A stretch of DNA of 64,000 bases from Mesorhizobium hawassense (lineage in GTDB: Bacteria > Pseudomonadota > Alphaproteobacteria > Rhizobiales > Rhizobiaceae), in NCBI RefSeq assembly GCF_003289945.1, contig NZ_QMBP01000011.1, positions 62,001 to 126,000 on the forward strand, read 5' to 3'. How positions within the stretch are numbered: the stretch's first letter is position 1; every line of letters starts with the position of its first letter. Positions 26,082 to 37,200 of the stretch are shown here, piece by piece. Made by a program: the position numbers and the translations under genes. The notes below the pieces were generated by a model. That model was given only the letters and a program-made list of their open reading frames with translations, made no database searches and was not told the DNA's origin.

Positions 26082-27149
26082 ATGAAAAAACTGCTTATTG
26101 CATTGATGACCACAGCCGCGGCCCTGTCGCTTGCGGCAAGTGCCGAGGCGGCGGGCAAGCTAAAGGCCTGCTGGGTCTATACGGGCCCGATCGGCGACTT
26201 CGGCTATTCCTACCAGCACGACCAGGGCCGCCTCGAAGTGGAGAAGGCGCTCGGCGACAAGGTCGAGACCGCCTATCTCGAAAACGTGTCGGAAGGCCCC
26301 GACGCCGACCGCGCTTTCGAGCGACTGGCGCGCGAGAAGTGCAAGATCATCTTCGGCACTTCGTTCGGCTTCATGGATGCCGAGGTGAAGGTCGCCAAGA
26401 AGTTCCCCAAGGTGATGTTCGAGCATGCCACGGGCTTCAAGACCGGCGGCAATCTCGGCATCTACAATGCCCGCTTCTATGAGGGCCGCTATGTGCTCGG
26501 CCAGATCGCGGCGAAGGAATCGAAGAAGGGCCTCGCCGGCTACATCGTCTCCTTCCCGATCCCGGAAGTGGTGATGGGCATCAACTCCTTCATCCTCGGC
26601 GCGCAGTCGGTCAATCCCGACTTCAAGGTGAAGATCGTGTGGGTGAATTCCTGGTTCGATCCGGGCAAGGAAGCCGACGCCGCCAAGGCGCTGTTCGATC
26701 AGGGCGCCGACATCATCGTCCAGCACACCGACTCGACCGCCGCGCTGCAGGTGGCCGAGGAGCGCAAGCTGCACGGCTTCGGCCAGTCGTCCGACATGAT
26801 CAAGTTCGCGCCGAACGCGCAGCTGACCTCGCTGACCGACGAATGGGGTCCGTATTACATCAGCCGCGTCCAGGCAGCGCTCGACGGCACCTGGAAGCCG
26901 GACAATGTCTGGCTCGGCATCAAGGACGGCGCCGTCAAGCTCGCGCCCTTCACCAACATGCCCGACGACGTGAAGGCGATGGCCGAAGCGACGTCGAAGA
27001 AGATCGCCGGCGGCTGGAACCCCTTCACCGGCCCGGTGTCGAAGCAGGACGGCTCGCCGTGGCTGAAGGACGGCGAAGTCGCCGACGACGGCACGCTGCT
27101 CGGCATGAATTTCTACGTCAAGGGCATCGACGACAAGCTGCCGCAGTAA
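26082..27149 (+). CDS. BMP-family periplasmic substrate-binding protein
   Basis: A 355-residue exported protein with a signal peptide (MKKLLIALMTTAAALSLAASAEA). The Bmp (PnrA-like) fold is shown by WVYTGPIGDFGYSYQHDQGR near the N-terminus, IIFGTSFGFMDA, FEHATGF and the central DIIVQHTDSTAALQVAEE. Members bind purine nucleosides or small ligands such as autoinducers. There is no lipobox Cys, so it is a free periplasmic protein. It lies 51 nt after permease 2 with AGAGAGGTAAC upstream, and a terminator follows. Confidence 0.92.
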   Translation: MKKLLIALMTTAAALSLAASAEAAGKLKACWVYTGPIGDFGYSYQHDQGRLEVEKALGDKVETAYLENVSEGPDADRAFERLAREKCKIIFGTSFGFMDAEVKVAKKFPKVMFEHATGFKTGGNLGIYNARFYEGRYVLGQIAAKESKKGLAGYIVSFPIPEVVMGINSFILGAQSVNPDFKVKIVWVNSWFDPGKEADAAKALFDQGADIIVQHTDSTAALQVAEERKLHGFGQSSDMIKFAPNAQLTSLTDEWGPYYISRVQAALDGTWKPDNVWLGIKDGAVKLAPFTNMPDDVKAMAEATSKKIAGGWNPFTGPVSKQDGSPWLKDGEVADDGTLLGMNFYVKGIDDKLPQ

Positions 27150-27173
27150 GCGCCGCCGACGTCTCGAACCGGG

Positions 27174-27203
27174 GAGGGCGCCGCGAGGCGCCCTCTTTCG
27201 TTT
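27174..27203 (+). terminator. Rho-independent terminator of the BMP transporter operon
   Basis: A 9-bp stem, GAGGGCGCC (27174-27182) and GGCGCCCTC (27187-27195), loop GCGA, followed by TTTCGTTT. Confidence 0.9.
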
Positions 27204-27478
27204 GTGAGATCGATCGGCAAGACTTTGGCGTGTCGAACGAGAGCTGACTTGGTTTTTTGCCAGTTGGCTAAAGATCATTCGACAGTCTCTCGTGTTGAGT
27301 ATTTAATATCAATTTCGATGCAGATTTTATGAATTCAGACATTTTACGATAATGGTGCAATATTCTTGCAGGTTTACGTAACCACTTTCACATACGCCGG
27401 CGACCTCTACTTCCATGCTGATCGCGCAACTTAGACGAAATCAGCTGGCGTGACAGAGCGCCCGCGGAAGGGGGTCTT
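27204..27478 (+). other. AT-rich intergenic region upstream of the 144-residue gene
   Basis: About 275 nt with no ORF. The middle (27295-27370) is clearly richer in A/T than its surroundings, with TTGAGTATTTAATATC and nearby runs that could hold a promoter, although I cannot assign -35 and -10 with confidence. It ends in the strong GGAAGGGGG ribosome-binding site of the next gene. Confidence 0.4.
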
Positions 27479-27913
27479 ATGCAGTTGAATAAGAAGCTTC
27501 TGGCAATCATCGGGAAACGTTTTCCCGCCATATACGACGTCATCCCGCGCGGACCACAGGGTGGGCTGGCGCGGGTCGCACTCAACCCGCAGCCGCTGCC
27601 GCCGCATGAACTGGGCGCCGCGGTCGCCGAGGAATTCGTCCGCTATTTGTGGGTGGCCGAGCGAGGCGGTCTCGATATGAAGACGCTGATGAGCGATCTC
27701 GACGACTGGTGCCCCACGCGACCAAAGATCCCGAAGCTGCCCCCATGGTGGGGACCGTTCCCGGAACCGGAGCCGCGCCCCGAGTGGTTCGTCGACTATC
27801 ATTTGGGATTTGCCGCTCGGCTGTCGGCGGTCGAAACGGGCACGCGCCTCGACAAGACTCTCGATCAGGTGATCGAGCGTTCCCTGTCGGCAATCGAAGC
27901 GGTGAAGCTCTGA
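27479..27913 (+). CDS. Hypothetical protein with NPQPLPP motif
   Basis: A 144-residue protein, no recognised family. It begins MQLNKKLLAIIGKRFPAIYDVIPRGP, contains ALNPQPLPPHELG (about 40-52), a Pro/Trp-rich central segment (KIPKLPPWWGPFPEPEPRPEW, shown here only as composition: many P, W, E) and a helical C-terminus. There is no signal peptide and no membrane segment. NPQPLPP boxes recur in uncharacterised bacterial proteins. It is a single gene with its own AT-rich upstream region and its own terminator. GGAAGGGGG precedes ATG 27479. Confidence 0.7.
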   Translation: MQLNKKLLAIIGKRFPAIYDVIPRGPQGGLARVALNPQPLPPHELGAAVAEEFVRYLWVAERGGLDMKTLMSDLDDWCPTRPKIPKLPPWWGPFPEPEPRPEWFVDYHLGFAARLSAVETGTRLDKTLDQVIERSLSAIEAVKL

Positions 27914-27950
27914 CGAGAGGCTGCCGACGCCGAGGATGTCTCGACAGTCA

Positions 27951-27972
27951 AAGGGCGCCGTGAGGCGCCCTT
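27951..27972 (+). terminator. Terminator after the NPQPLPP gene
   Basis: Stem AAGGGCGCC (27951-27959) and GGCGCCCTT (27964-27972), loop GTGA, short T-containing tail. Nearly the same stem as the terminator at 27174. Confidence 0.75.
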
Positions 27973-28005
27973 ATTCATTGAAGATACCCACTTTGGCGTG
28001 CGCTA

Positions 28006-29319
28006 TCAGACCGCCGAGCCGTAAAGGTCATAAGCGTCGGCACGGTCGATCTTGACCGTCACGATCTCGCCGGCGCGCAGCGGCCGCCGCGACTGGATGT
28101 GCACCGAGCCGTCGATCTCGGGCGCATCATATTTGGTGCGGCCCTTGGCGGACGTGCCATGCGCTTCGTCGATCAGCACCGGCAGGCGCTTGCCGACTTT
28201 CTTGGCGAGTTGCGCAGCCGAGATCTTCTGCTGGCGCTGCATGAAACGGTGCCAGCGCGCTTCCTTGATCTCCTGCGGCACCTGCTCCAGCCCGAGATCG
28301 TTGGAACGCGCGCCCTTGACCGGCTCGTATTTGAAGCAGCCGGCGCGGTCTATTTTCGCCTCGTCCAGCCAGTCGAGCAGCATCTGGAAATCGTCTTCCG
28401 TCTCGCCGGGGAAGCCGACGATGAAGGTCGAGCGGATGGCGAGGTCGGGACAGACCTCGCGCCAGCCGCGGATGCGGTCCAGCGTCTTTTCGCCATGCGC
28501 GGGACGGCGCATGTTTTTCAGCACCTGCGGCGAGGCGTGCTGGAAGGGGATGTCTAGATAGGGAAGGATTTTTCCGTCAGCCATCAGCGGGATGACGTCG
28601 GCGACATGCGGATAGGGATACACGTAGTGCATGCGTATCCAGATGCCGAGTTTGCCGAGCTCCTCGGCGAGGTCGAGGAATTTCGCCCGCACCTCACGGT
28701 CGCCGAGCATGCTGGTCTGATACTTGATGTCGATGCCGTAGGCGCTGGTGTCCTGCGAGATGACGAGGATCTCCTTGACGCCGGCCTTGGCCAGCTTTTC
28801 GGCTTCGCGCAGCACATCCGCGGCCGGGCGGGAGACGAGATCGCCGCGCAGCGCGGGAATGATGCAGAACGTGCAACGGTTGTTGCAGCCTTCGGAAATC
28901 TTCAGATAGGCGTAGTGGCGCGGCGTCAGCTTCACGCCCTGCGGCGGCAGCAGGTCGATATAGGGATCGTGGCTCGGCGGGGCCGCCTCATGCACCGCGG
29001 CCATGACGCTCTCATAGGCCTGCGGACCGGTGATCGCCAGCACATTGGGATGCTTCTCGCGGATGACGTCCGGCTCGGCGCCGAGGCAGCCGGTGACGAT
29101 GACGCGGCCGTTTTCCGAAAGGGCCGAACCGATGGCGCTGAGCGACTCGTCGCGCGCGGAATCGAGGAAACCGCAAGTGTTGACCACGACGAGGTCGGCG
29201 CCGTCATGCTTGCGCGCGATCTCGTAGCCTTCGGCGCGCAGGCGCGTGATGATGCGCTCGGAATCGACGAGCGCTTTCGGGCATCCAAGACTGACGAAAC
29301 TGACGCGTGGGGCGGACAT
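28006..29319 (-). CDS. rimO: Ribosomal protein S12 methylthiotransferase
   Basis: A 437-residue radical-SAM enzyme that adds a methylthio group to an Asp of ribosomal protein S12. The N-terminal UPF0004 domain carries VSLGCPKALVDSE, NTCGFLDSA and VTGCLGAEP (three Cys for the auxiliary 4Fe-4S cluster). The radical-SAM motif is SEGCNNRCTFCIIP (CxxxCxxC). A TRAM domain (GEIVTVKIDRADAYDLYG) closes the protein. The SLGCPK start and the TRAM end distinguish RimO from MiaB. Confidence 0.95.
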   Translation of the reverse strand: MSAPRVSFVSLGCPKALVDSERIITRLRAEGYEIARKHDGADLVVVNTCGFLDSARDESLSAIGSALSENGRVIVTGCLGAEPDVIREKHPNVLAITGPQAYESVMAAVHEAAPPSHDPYIDLLPPQGVKLTPRHYAYLKISEGCNNRCTFCIIPALRGDLVSRPAADVLREAEKLAKAGVKEILVISQDTSAYGIDIKYQTSMLGDREVRAKFLDLAEELGKLGIWIRMHYVYPYPHVADVIPLMADGKILPYLDIPFQHASPQVLKNMRRPAHGEKTLDRIRGWREVCPDLAIRSTFIVGFPGETEDDFQMLLDWLDEAKIDRAGCFKYEPVKGARSNDLGLEQVPQEIKEARWHRFMQRQQKISAAQLAKKVGKRLPVLIDEAHGTSAKGRTKYDAPEIDGSVHIQSRRPLRAGEIVTVKIDRADAYDLYGSAV

Positions 29320-29444
29320 AAGGTCTTCCGGGCTTTTGGGGATCGGCGGCGCAATACCACACTAATTGCGGCATTGGTATGGGCTGGCCCATCCTGCGGC
29401 AAAACGCATTGTCAGGCGCAACTGCCGGACCGGTTGGAATTGCC

Positions 29445-30104
29445 TCAACTTACCGCGGCATTGACGTGCGGCCAGACTTCGACCGCACCGCGATAGACCA
29501 TGTCGAGCGCGACATAGAGGATGATCAGCAGGCCGATATACGCGATCCACCGATAGCGGTGCAGGAGCCTGGCGATAAAGCTCGCCGCGAGGCCCATCAG
29601 CGCGATCGACAGCACGAGGCCGATGACCAGCACCGGGAAATGATCGCGCGCCGCGCCGGCGACTGCGAGCACATTGTCGAGCGACATGGACACGTCGGCG
29701 ACGACGATCTGCAGCGCCGCCTGCCCAAGCGTCTTGCGCCGCGCCTTACCAGCGATCGCCTTGTCGCTGTCGAGGTCGGAATTGGCCAGCGCCTCCGTGG
29801 CTTCATGCTCGTCGGCATCGGAGGTGCGCAACTCGCGATACATCTTCCAGCACACCCAAAGCAGCAGGATGCCGCCGGCCAGCAGCAGGCCGACAATGGC
29901 GAGCAGCTTCACCGTGATCGCCGCAAAGAGGATGCGAAGCACCGTCGCTGCAATCACGCCGATGAGGATTGCCTTCTTGCGTTGATCCGCGGGCAGTCCC
30001 GCCGCCGCCAGGCCGATGACGATCGCATTGTCGCCGGCGAGCACCAGGTCGATGGCAATGACCTGAAGCAAGGCGGTCATGCTTGCGGCGCTGAAAATAT
30101 CCAT
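29445..30104 (-). CDS. TerC/YjbE-family integral membrane protein
   Basis: A 219-residue protein with seven predicted helices. The TerC signature is visible: LLQVIAIDLVLAGDNAIVIGLAAAG at the N-terminus and VADVSMSLDNVLAVAGAA in the second half, each with the membrane-embedded acidic residues of the family. An acidic cytoplasmic loop (DADEHEATEALANSDLDSD) separates the halves. TerC/Alx/YjbE proteins are linked to Mn2+ or Ca2+ export and metalation of exported proteins; the substrate here is not determined. Confidence 0.88.
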   Translation of the reverse strand: MDIFSAASMTALLQVIAIDLVLAGDNAIVIGLAAAGLPADQRKKAILIGVIAATVLRILFAAITVKLLAIVGLLLAGGILLLWVCWKMYRELRTSDADEHEATEALANSDLDSDKAIAGKARRKTLGQAALQIVVADVSMSLDNVLAVAGAARDHFPVLVIGLVLSIALMGLAASFIARLLHRYRWIAYIGLLIILYVALDMVYRGAVEVWPHVNAAVS

Positions 30105-30290
30105 CGGCTGGAGGCCCTTTGCTGTTCGCTGAGTCTCGATCGTCGACTGTCCTGACGCCCTAACGTGTATGGTTCCCGCGCGTCAAGAGAACAGGCCGGG
30201 ACCAGCTCTTTCGGGGCATCCTGGGTCCACCGGATATCAAAGGAATTTTGCGGCTGTTGTGTCGATTGGCGAGGTTCGCCCGATGGCCGA

Positions 30291-30680
30291 TCAGTCGTAG
30301 AGATTATATCTGGCCCAGTCGGATTCCGGGATCTCGTCGCCGATCTTGTAGCGGAACTGCAGCACTTCCATATGGTCCGGCGCGGTCTGGCATTTGAACT
30401 TCAGCCGATACCACTGACCCTTGCTGCGAAAGGCGGCACCGGAGCTCTTGATGGCGTCGGCGCTCATCTGCGGCGTGCCGAAGGCGTAGGCCACGACGCG
30501 GTCAGCCTTGTAGTTGTGATCGTCGTGACTGATCCGGTCGAGCACCTCGGCGTCGCACCGCTGCTCGAGGCGGGTTTCGGGATCGAGTTTCATCAGGCCG
30601 GCACGCAACGCATTGTCCATCGCCTTGGCCGGCAAGACCGGCGCCAACGACGCCAGAACCATCAGGCAGAGCTTTTTCAT
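30291..30680 (-). CDS. DUF930 exported protein
   Basis: A 129-residue protein with a signal peptide (MKKLCLMVLASLAPVLPAKAM) and the DUF930 pattern EQRCDAEVLDRI, RVVAYAFGTP, GAAFRSKGQWYRLKFKCQT and a tyrosine-rich end. Two cysteines may form a disulfide. Function unknown. MKKLC at 30680 is chosen because it gives a regular signal peptide; an upstream in-frame start at 30698 exists. Confidence 0.82.
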   Translation of the reverse strand: MKKLCLMVLASLAPVLPAKAMDNALRAGLMKLDPETRLEQRCDAEVLDRISHDDHNYKADRVVAYAFGTPQMSADAIKSSGAAFRSKGQWYRLKFKCQTAPDHMEVLQFRYKIGDEIPESDWARYNLYD

Positions 30681-31207
30681 GGGCGCGACAAGCAGCATAT
30701 TTTGTCCGAGAAATCAAATAAACGCTGTTTCACCAACGGTTGACCTCGATCCTGGGCGTCGGATCGGGTCGGGCCCATCAACCAATGCAGGCGGCGCACA
30801 ACTCTTGGTGACCGCGACTTGCAGAATCGCTAATCCATACGAAGGCGCCGGATCGGCGCAGAGGCCGTTACGTTCGTGCATCTCCTCTGCCGAAGCCGCG
30901 ATATGCCCAGAAAAAGTCAGCCCTGACGTCCCGCGTCCGACCTTCATGCTAGGCCGCCATGGCGCCGCTCGGCAGGTTGACCGGCACGTCGACTGCGCGG
31001 CTCGCCGGCAGGAAAGTTCAGGAAATCCAAACGGTTCAATACTTTTTATAACAGCCGGACATAAGCCTGATTACTTGCGTGAGGTAACAAATCCGTGAAG
31101 TCACTCGGGTCTTGATAGTTGAAGTGAAGTTGACAAGGCGGTTCCCTTGGGTCACGCCACGTGAGTACGGGGACGGGTTGGTTGGACGGCCCGGGGGGAA
31201 TGCGGCA
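30681..31207 (+). other. Upstream region of the autotransporter gene
   Basis: About 525 nt with no gene I can support. It contains an AT-rich patch ACTTTTTATAACAG (about 31042-31055) and TTGACA at 31130-31135 that lacks a convincing -10 at 17 nt. A 161-residue plus-strand ORF through it (30613-31098) has frame-shadow composition. The end carries the GGGGGGAA ribosome-binding site of the next gene. It probably houses the autotransporter promoter and any regulator sites. Confidence 0.4.
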
Positions 31208-34200
31208 ATGAAGACTATCGGTGTGCCCGCGATTGGGCTGAAGGCTCTGCGCCGGTCAGCCCGGTCCAGCGTGTTCGCGATGCTGACGAGCACCATGCTG
31301 CTTCTGCCCGTTGGCAGCGCGCTGGCCGCAGTGAAGGTCGGCGACTCCATCTACAATCCCGGCACCGGCAATTTCGAGACGGTCGTCCAGATACCGTCGC
31401 CGCCCAACGGCTGGGTGGTGACCGCGGTTTCCTCCGGCAGCGGCACCACCTTCAACGCCGTCATCGTCTCGCCGCCCGCCGTCAACAGCACCTTCGTTTC
31501 CGGTGGAACGACCTACAAGGTCCTATCCTACACCACGACGACCGTGAGTGGCCAAAGCTACTACACCGGCATCGTTGTCGAGAACGAGACCGACTCCAAC
31601 CATCCGCAAAGCACGCTCAACACCTACCAGCTCAATGTTCCGACCGCGGGCGGCGGCAGCGGAGCGTCCGGCACCGGCGGCACCGTGACCCAGGGCAATG
31701 ACGTTCGCTTTGTCGACCGGCAGACCGGTTCTAACGGCTCGGGCGGCTCGAATGCCTACGGGATCGAGATCAACTTCGGCATTCTCGGCAGCCTGACAAT
31801 CGGTGTGAGCGGGTCCGATGGCCAGCCGGGCGGCAATGGTCCGACGATCAACGACACGCTTCCGGTGGGCACCAGCTACAGTTCCAGCCAGCCCGGCAAG
31901 CCCGCTGTCGAGATCGTCAGCATTGGTGGCGATGGCGGCAAGGGAGGCGATTCCTACGGCAATCAGGACGCGCGCCAGGGCGGCGCGGCCGGCCAGGGCG
32001 GCGACATCACGCTCAATTCGGCCGCGACCATCACCACCGACGCGGTCGGCGCCGATGGCATCTTCGTGATGAGCAAGGGCGGCCAGGGCGGCGCCGGCGG
32101 CAACGGCTATATCTTCAGCCAGGGCGGCTCCGGCGGCCCGCCGACCAAAGGCGGTACAGTCACCGTCACCAACAGCGGCCAGATCACCACGAACCAGGAC
32201 AAATCTGTCGGCATCTTTGCGCAATCGATCGGCGGCGGCGGTGGCAGTGGAGGCGACAGCTTCGGCATTGTGGGCCAGCCTGGCTCGGCCTCTGCTGGCG
32301 GCGATGGTGGCGTGGTCACGGTGACCAACACCGGCGTCATCCAGACCATGGGCACTCGATCCTACGGCATCTGGGCGCAGTCGCTCGGTGGGAGCGGCGG
32401 CAATGCAGGCGATTCCGGCGGCATCGTCGCGCTCGGCAACAAGCTTGGATCCGGTGGTGGCACCGGCAATACCGTGACCGTCAACAACAATGCCGGCGGC
32501 AACATTACAACCTACGGCGTTGGCGCCTTCGGCATCCTGGCGCAGTCGATCGGCGGTGGCGGTGGCGATGCGGGCGGGGCGGGAGGCCTTGTTGCCATTG
32601 GCGGTGACTCGGGTTCCGGCGGCGACGGCAAGACCGTGATCGTGAACAACCACGCGAATATTACGACCTACGGCGGCACAGACACGAGCGTCACAGATCT
32701 AGGCCCAACCATCAAGGATGTCGGCGCGGATGCGATCGTGGCGCAATCGATCGGCGGCGGCGGCGGCAACGGCTCGGGCAGCGGCGGCCTGGTCGCCATC
32801 GGCGGCGAGGGCAGCACCGGCGGCGCCGGCGGGGCGGTGTCCGTTACCAATGACGGCACGCTCATCACCACCGGACCGAGGGCGCGCGGCATCTATGCCC
32901 AGTCGATCGGCGGCGGCGGCGGCAATGGCGGCGATTCAGGCGGCCTGGTCGCCATTGGCGGCAAGGGCTCCTCCACCAGCAATGGCGGCACGGTCACCGT
33001 CAACAATACCGGCATCATCGCGACCGCGGGCACCGCCATCCAGGCGGAGTCGATCGGCGGCGGCGGCGGCGATGGCGGCTCCAGCGGCGGACTCTTCTCG
33101 ATCGGCGGCTCAGGCGGGGGCGGCGGCGACGGCCAGAACGTCATCGTCAATTCGTCAAACCTCTTGGCGACAACCGGCGACAATTCGGTCGGCATCCTCG
33201 CCCAATCGCTGGGCGGCGGCGGCGGCAATGGCGGCGGTTCCTATACGGTCGGTGAAGCCGTGGCAATCGCCATTGGCGGCTCCGGCGACAAGGGCGGCAA
33301 CGGCGGATCGGTCGAGGTCAACCACGTGGCCACGCCGGGCAATCTCAGCGGCCTCCTCGCCTCCGACATCACCACCGGCACGCGCACGACCAATTTTCTT
33401 GGCCAAACCGTCGTCACAGGCGCCAAGGCCTATGGCGTCTTCGCGCAGTCGGTTGGCGGCGGCGGCGGCAGGGGAGGCCTTGCGGTCGCAGTCTCGACCG
33501 CCACCTCCGGCGCCGGCGCCAGCTTCGCGCTCGGCGGCAAGGGCGGCCCCGGCGGCGACGGCAAGGACGTGACCGTCAACTACAAGGGCGACATCACCAC
33601 TCAGGGCGACGGCGCCTATGGCATTTTCGCGCAGTCGGTCGGCGGCGGCGGTGGCGATGGCGGCGGCGCCGTCGCGGTGAGCGGCGGCGGCGCGTTCAAT
33701 TTTGGCCTCGCCATGGGCGGCGCTGCCGATGTCGGAGGAAGTGGCGACATCGTCACCGTCAACACGACCGGCGGCACGATCGAGACCTACGGCCTTCAGG
33801 CCCACGGCATCTTCGCGCAGTCGGTCGGCGGTGGCGGCGGCAATGGCGGCTTTGCCGGCGGCGGCACGATCGGCGCGGTCGCGCTGACCGTCACCCTCGG
33901 CGGCAAGGGAGCCGCGGGTGGTATCGGCAAGGCCGTTACCGTCTACAACGCCTCCTCGATCATCACCCATGCGGACGGTTCAATCGGCATCAACGCGCAA
34001 AGTCTCGGCGGCGGCGGTGGCAATGGCGGCTTCTCCATCGCCGGCGCGCTTGCGGTCGGCGCGATATCGGCCGCCATCGGCGGCGATGCCGGCGACGGCA
34101 GCAGCGGCGGAACCGTCACCGTCGACAACCAGGGGAACATAGTCACCTCGGGCGCCAAGGCTTACGGCATCTTCGCGCAGTCGGTCGGCGGCGGCGGCGG

Positions 34201-37200
34201 CAATGGCGGCGGGGCGATCGCCTTCTCGCTCGCTGTTTCGCCAGATCCCGAGGAGATCCCTGCTGTCGCAGTTTCGGTCGCCGTCGGTGGCAGTGGCGGC
34301 ACAGGCAGCATCGGCGACACGGTGCGTGTCACCAATGGCGGCAACATCACCACCCATGGCACCGAAGCCCACGGCATCTGGGCGCAATCGGTCGGCGGCG
34401 GCGGCGGCACCGGCGGTTACGCCGGATCGGGCTCCGGCTCGTTGGGGCCGGGCGCCAATATATCGGTCGCCGTCGGCGGCACGGGCGGCACTGGCGGAAA
34501 CGGCGGCGCCGTCTTCGTCGATGCCGGCAAAAACGAACTTGGCGACGTCGTTGCCGGGTCTACAATCACCACCTACGGCCTCGGCGCCGACGGTGTCAGG
34601 GCACAGTCGATCGGCGGCGGCGGCGGCGACGGCGGCTTCGCGATCGGCGTGAATCTCGGCATCAACAACAGCAATTTGCCGCTCGCGTCCATCGGCGTCA
34701 CCGTGGGCGGCCAGGGCGCGCTCGGCGGCGACGGCTCGACCGCGACAGTCAACAACTGGTCGGTCATCCGTACCTATGGCGACAATTCGGCCGGCATTTA
34801 CGCGCAGAGCGCGGGCGGCGGCGGCGGCGATGGCGGCAACGCGATCACAGCGGTCGGAAGCTGGGCCAACGCGACCAGCTCGAGCGCGCAGAACACCAAC
34901 ATCTCGGTGGCGGTCGGCGGCAACGGTGCGCTGGCGGGCGACGGCAAGGACGTTGCCGTCAACAACCACGGCAACATCGAGACAGGCCTCATCACCACCA
35001 GTACGGACATCGCCGGCGATACTGTGACCACGGGCAACAGTGCCTATGGCATCTTCGCGCAGTCGATCGGCGGCGGCGGCGGCATCGGTGGCCGCGCCAA
35101 TTCGATCAACGTGCTGGTCGGAAAGGGCGAGGCTCCCCCGGATGCGCTGATAAACGTCGCCATGTCGGTCGCTGTCGGCGGTCAGGGCGGCGCCGCCGGC
35201 GATGGCGGCCACGTGACTGTCACCAATGACGGCAGCATCACAACCAACGGTTCGCTTGCCGACGGCATCTATGCGCAGAGCGTGGGTGGCGGCGGCGGCG
35301 CGGGTGGCAACGGCATCCTCGGCACGGACGAGTTGATTCCGGTTCCAGCGGCCCTGATCGCCAACCTCGCCTTCGGCAAGACCAAGCTTTACAGCTCACT
35401 CGGCGCAGCCGTTGGCGGCAATGGCGGCGGGTCAGGCATTGGCGGCCTTGTCGAGGTCACCAACACCGGCAACATCACCACGAAGGGCAGCAATTCCAAC
35501 GGCATCTTCGCCCAGTCGGTGGGCGGCGGCGGCGGTGTCGGCGGCAAAGGCAACATCGGCGCCACCGGTACGATCGGCGTGGGCGGCAAGGGTACCAGCG
35601 GCGGCGATGGCGGCATCGTCCACGTCACCAACAACGGCAACGGCAAGATCGAAACCTTCGGCGCGGCCTCCAACGGCATCTTCGCCCAATCGGTGGGCGG
35701 CGGCGGCGGCGTCGCCGGCAATGTCGATCGCGTGCTCGCGAATGGGCTGGGACCGCTCCCGGCGCTCAATCTCGGCATCGGCCTTGCCTTCCAACAGGGC
35801 GGCGGCAGCGGCGGCTCGGGCAAGGATGTCACGGTCGATGGCAATGGCGCGATCATCACCCACGGCTCGTCCTCGGCCGGCATCTTCGCCCAATCGGTCG
35901 GCGGCGGCGGCGGCATCCTCGGCACGCTCGGCAACGAGTTGATCCCGGGCGTCAGCACCGTCACAAACTGGGCTGTCGGCAGCAATGGCGACGCCGGCGA
36001 TTCAGGCATCGTCCACGTCAACTATGCCGGCACGATCGATACCTATGGCGCCGGCTCCATCGGCATCTTCGCCCAGAGCAATGGCGGCAAGAAGGACGCG
36101 ACGCAGAACTATCTCGGCACCGCAGGCAACGTCACCGTCGATCTCGACGGGTCGGTCGTCACCCATGCCGCCGGCACCGACGCCATCGTCGCGCAGAGCA
36201 AGGCCGTGGACGGCAATGGCACCATTGCCATCAATCTGACGAGCGCATCCGGGAAGGTCCTGGGTGGCGCCACCGACGCGAACCATATCGGGGTCGGCGT
36301 CTGGATCATCGACGGCAACAACAACACGGTCAGCAACAAGGGCACGATCACGACCGCGAGCGGCACGGCCGGCGGCTGGGCGATCCTGTCCGGCGACGCC
36401 AAGGAGGCGGTCACCAATTACGGCACCGTCACCGGCTCCTTCGATCTCGGCGCCGGCGCCAACAGCTTCACCAATGCGGCCAATGCCATCTTCAATGCAG
36501 GCGCCGACGCCAAGCTCGGTGCCGGCAACCTGTTCGCCGACAGCGGCTATTTCTCGCCGGGCGGCGACAACAACGTGATGACGACCAACCTCGTCGGCAA
36601 TTGGAACCAGGCTGCGACCGGCGCCTACAAGCTCGACGTCGACCTCGATCCGCAAGCCGACCTCATCGACGTCACCGGCACCGCCGATCTGGCTGGCGCG
36701 GTCGATCTCAACATCATGGATGCGGCCGCGGCGAAGCCCGGAAGCCAGACCTTCCACATCCTGCATGCCGATGGCGGCGTCTCGCACACCGGACTGGAAC
36801 TCAGTTCGATCGCAAGCGCCGTCGCGCAATATGAGTTGCAATATCAAGGCGCCAACGACGTCTATCTCGGTGTCGACATCAGCTTTGCCCCCACCGGCCT
36901 GACCGGGAACCAGATTCCGATAGCGAACGCAGTCAACGCCATTCAGAGCGGCCCGACCTCGCCGGATTTCCAGAAGATCGCCGAGGCGCTGTTCTACATT
37001 CCGACGGTGAGCCAGCTTGGCGCCGTCTACGATTCGATCTCGGGCGAGGGCGTTTCCGGTGCCGAGCAGCCGCAGTTCGGTGCCTATGAGAGCTTCTTCG
37101 CGTCGATGGGCCGCCAGGCCGATTTCTGGCGTACCGGCGTCGGTACCGATCCGACGGATCACACGGTCACGCCGCAGGCTTATGACGAACCGGCGAAAAC

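Noticed and set aside
30105..30290. A yybP-ykoY (Mn2+) riboswitch before the TerC-family gene
   Set aside because: Looked for because TerC genes often have one; the conserved core sequences were not found.
31130..31157. TTGACA at 31130 as an autotransporter promoter
   Set aside because: No acceptable -10 within 16-19 nt; left as a note in the upstream region.
33980..35212. Long minus-strand frames opposite the autotransporter (also 33155-33970, 31523-32653 and 36002-37162)
   Set aside because: They arise from GGC/GCC-rich repeated codons that give no stops in antisense frames. Translations are Ala/Arg/Asp-rich without domains.
32180..36000. Direct repeats that might be mistaken for a CRISPR array
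   Set aside because: Repeats are in-frame coding units (AQS-xGGGGG) of variable spacing inside an ORF, with no constant repeat or spacer length.
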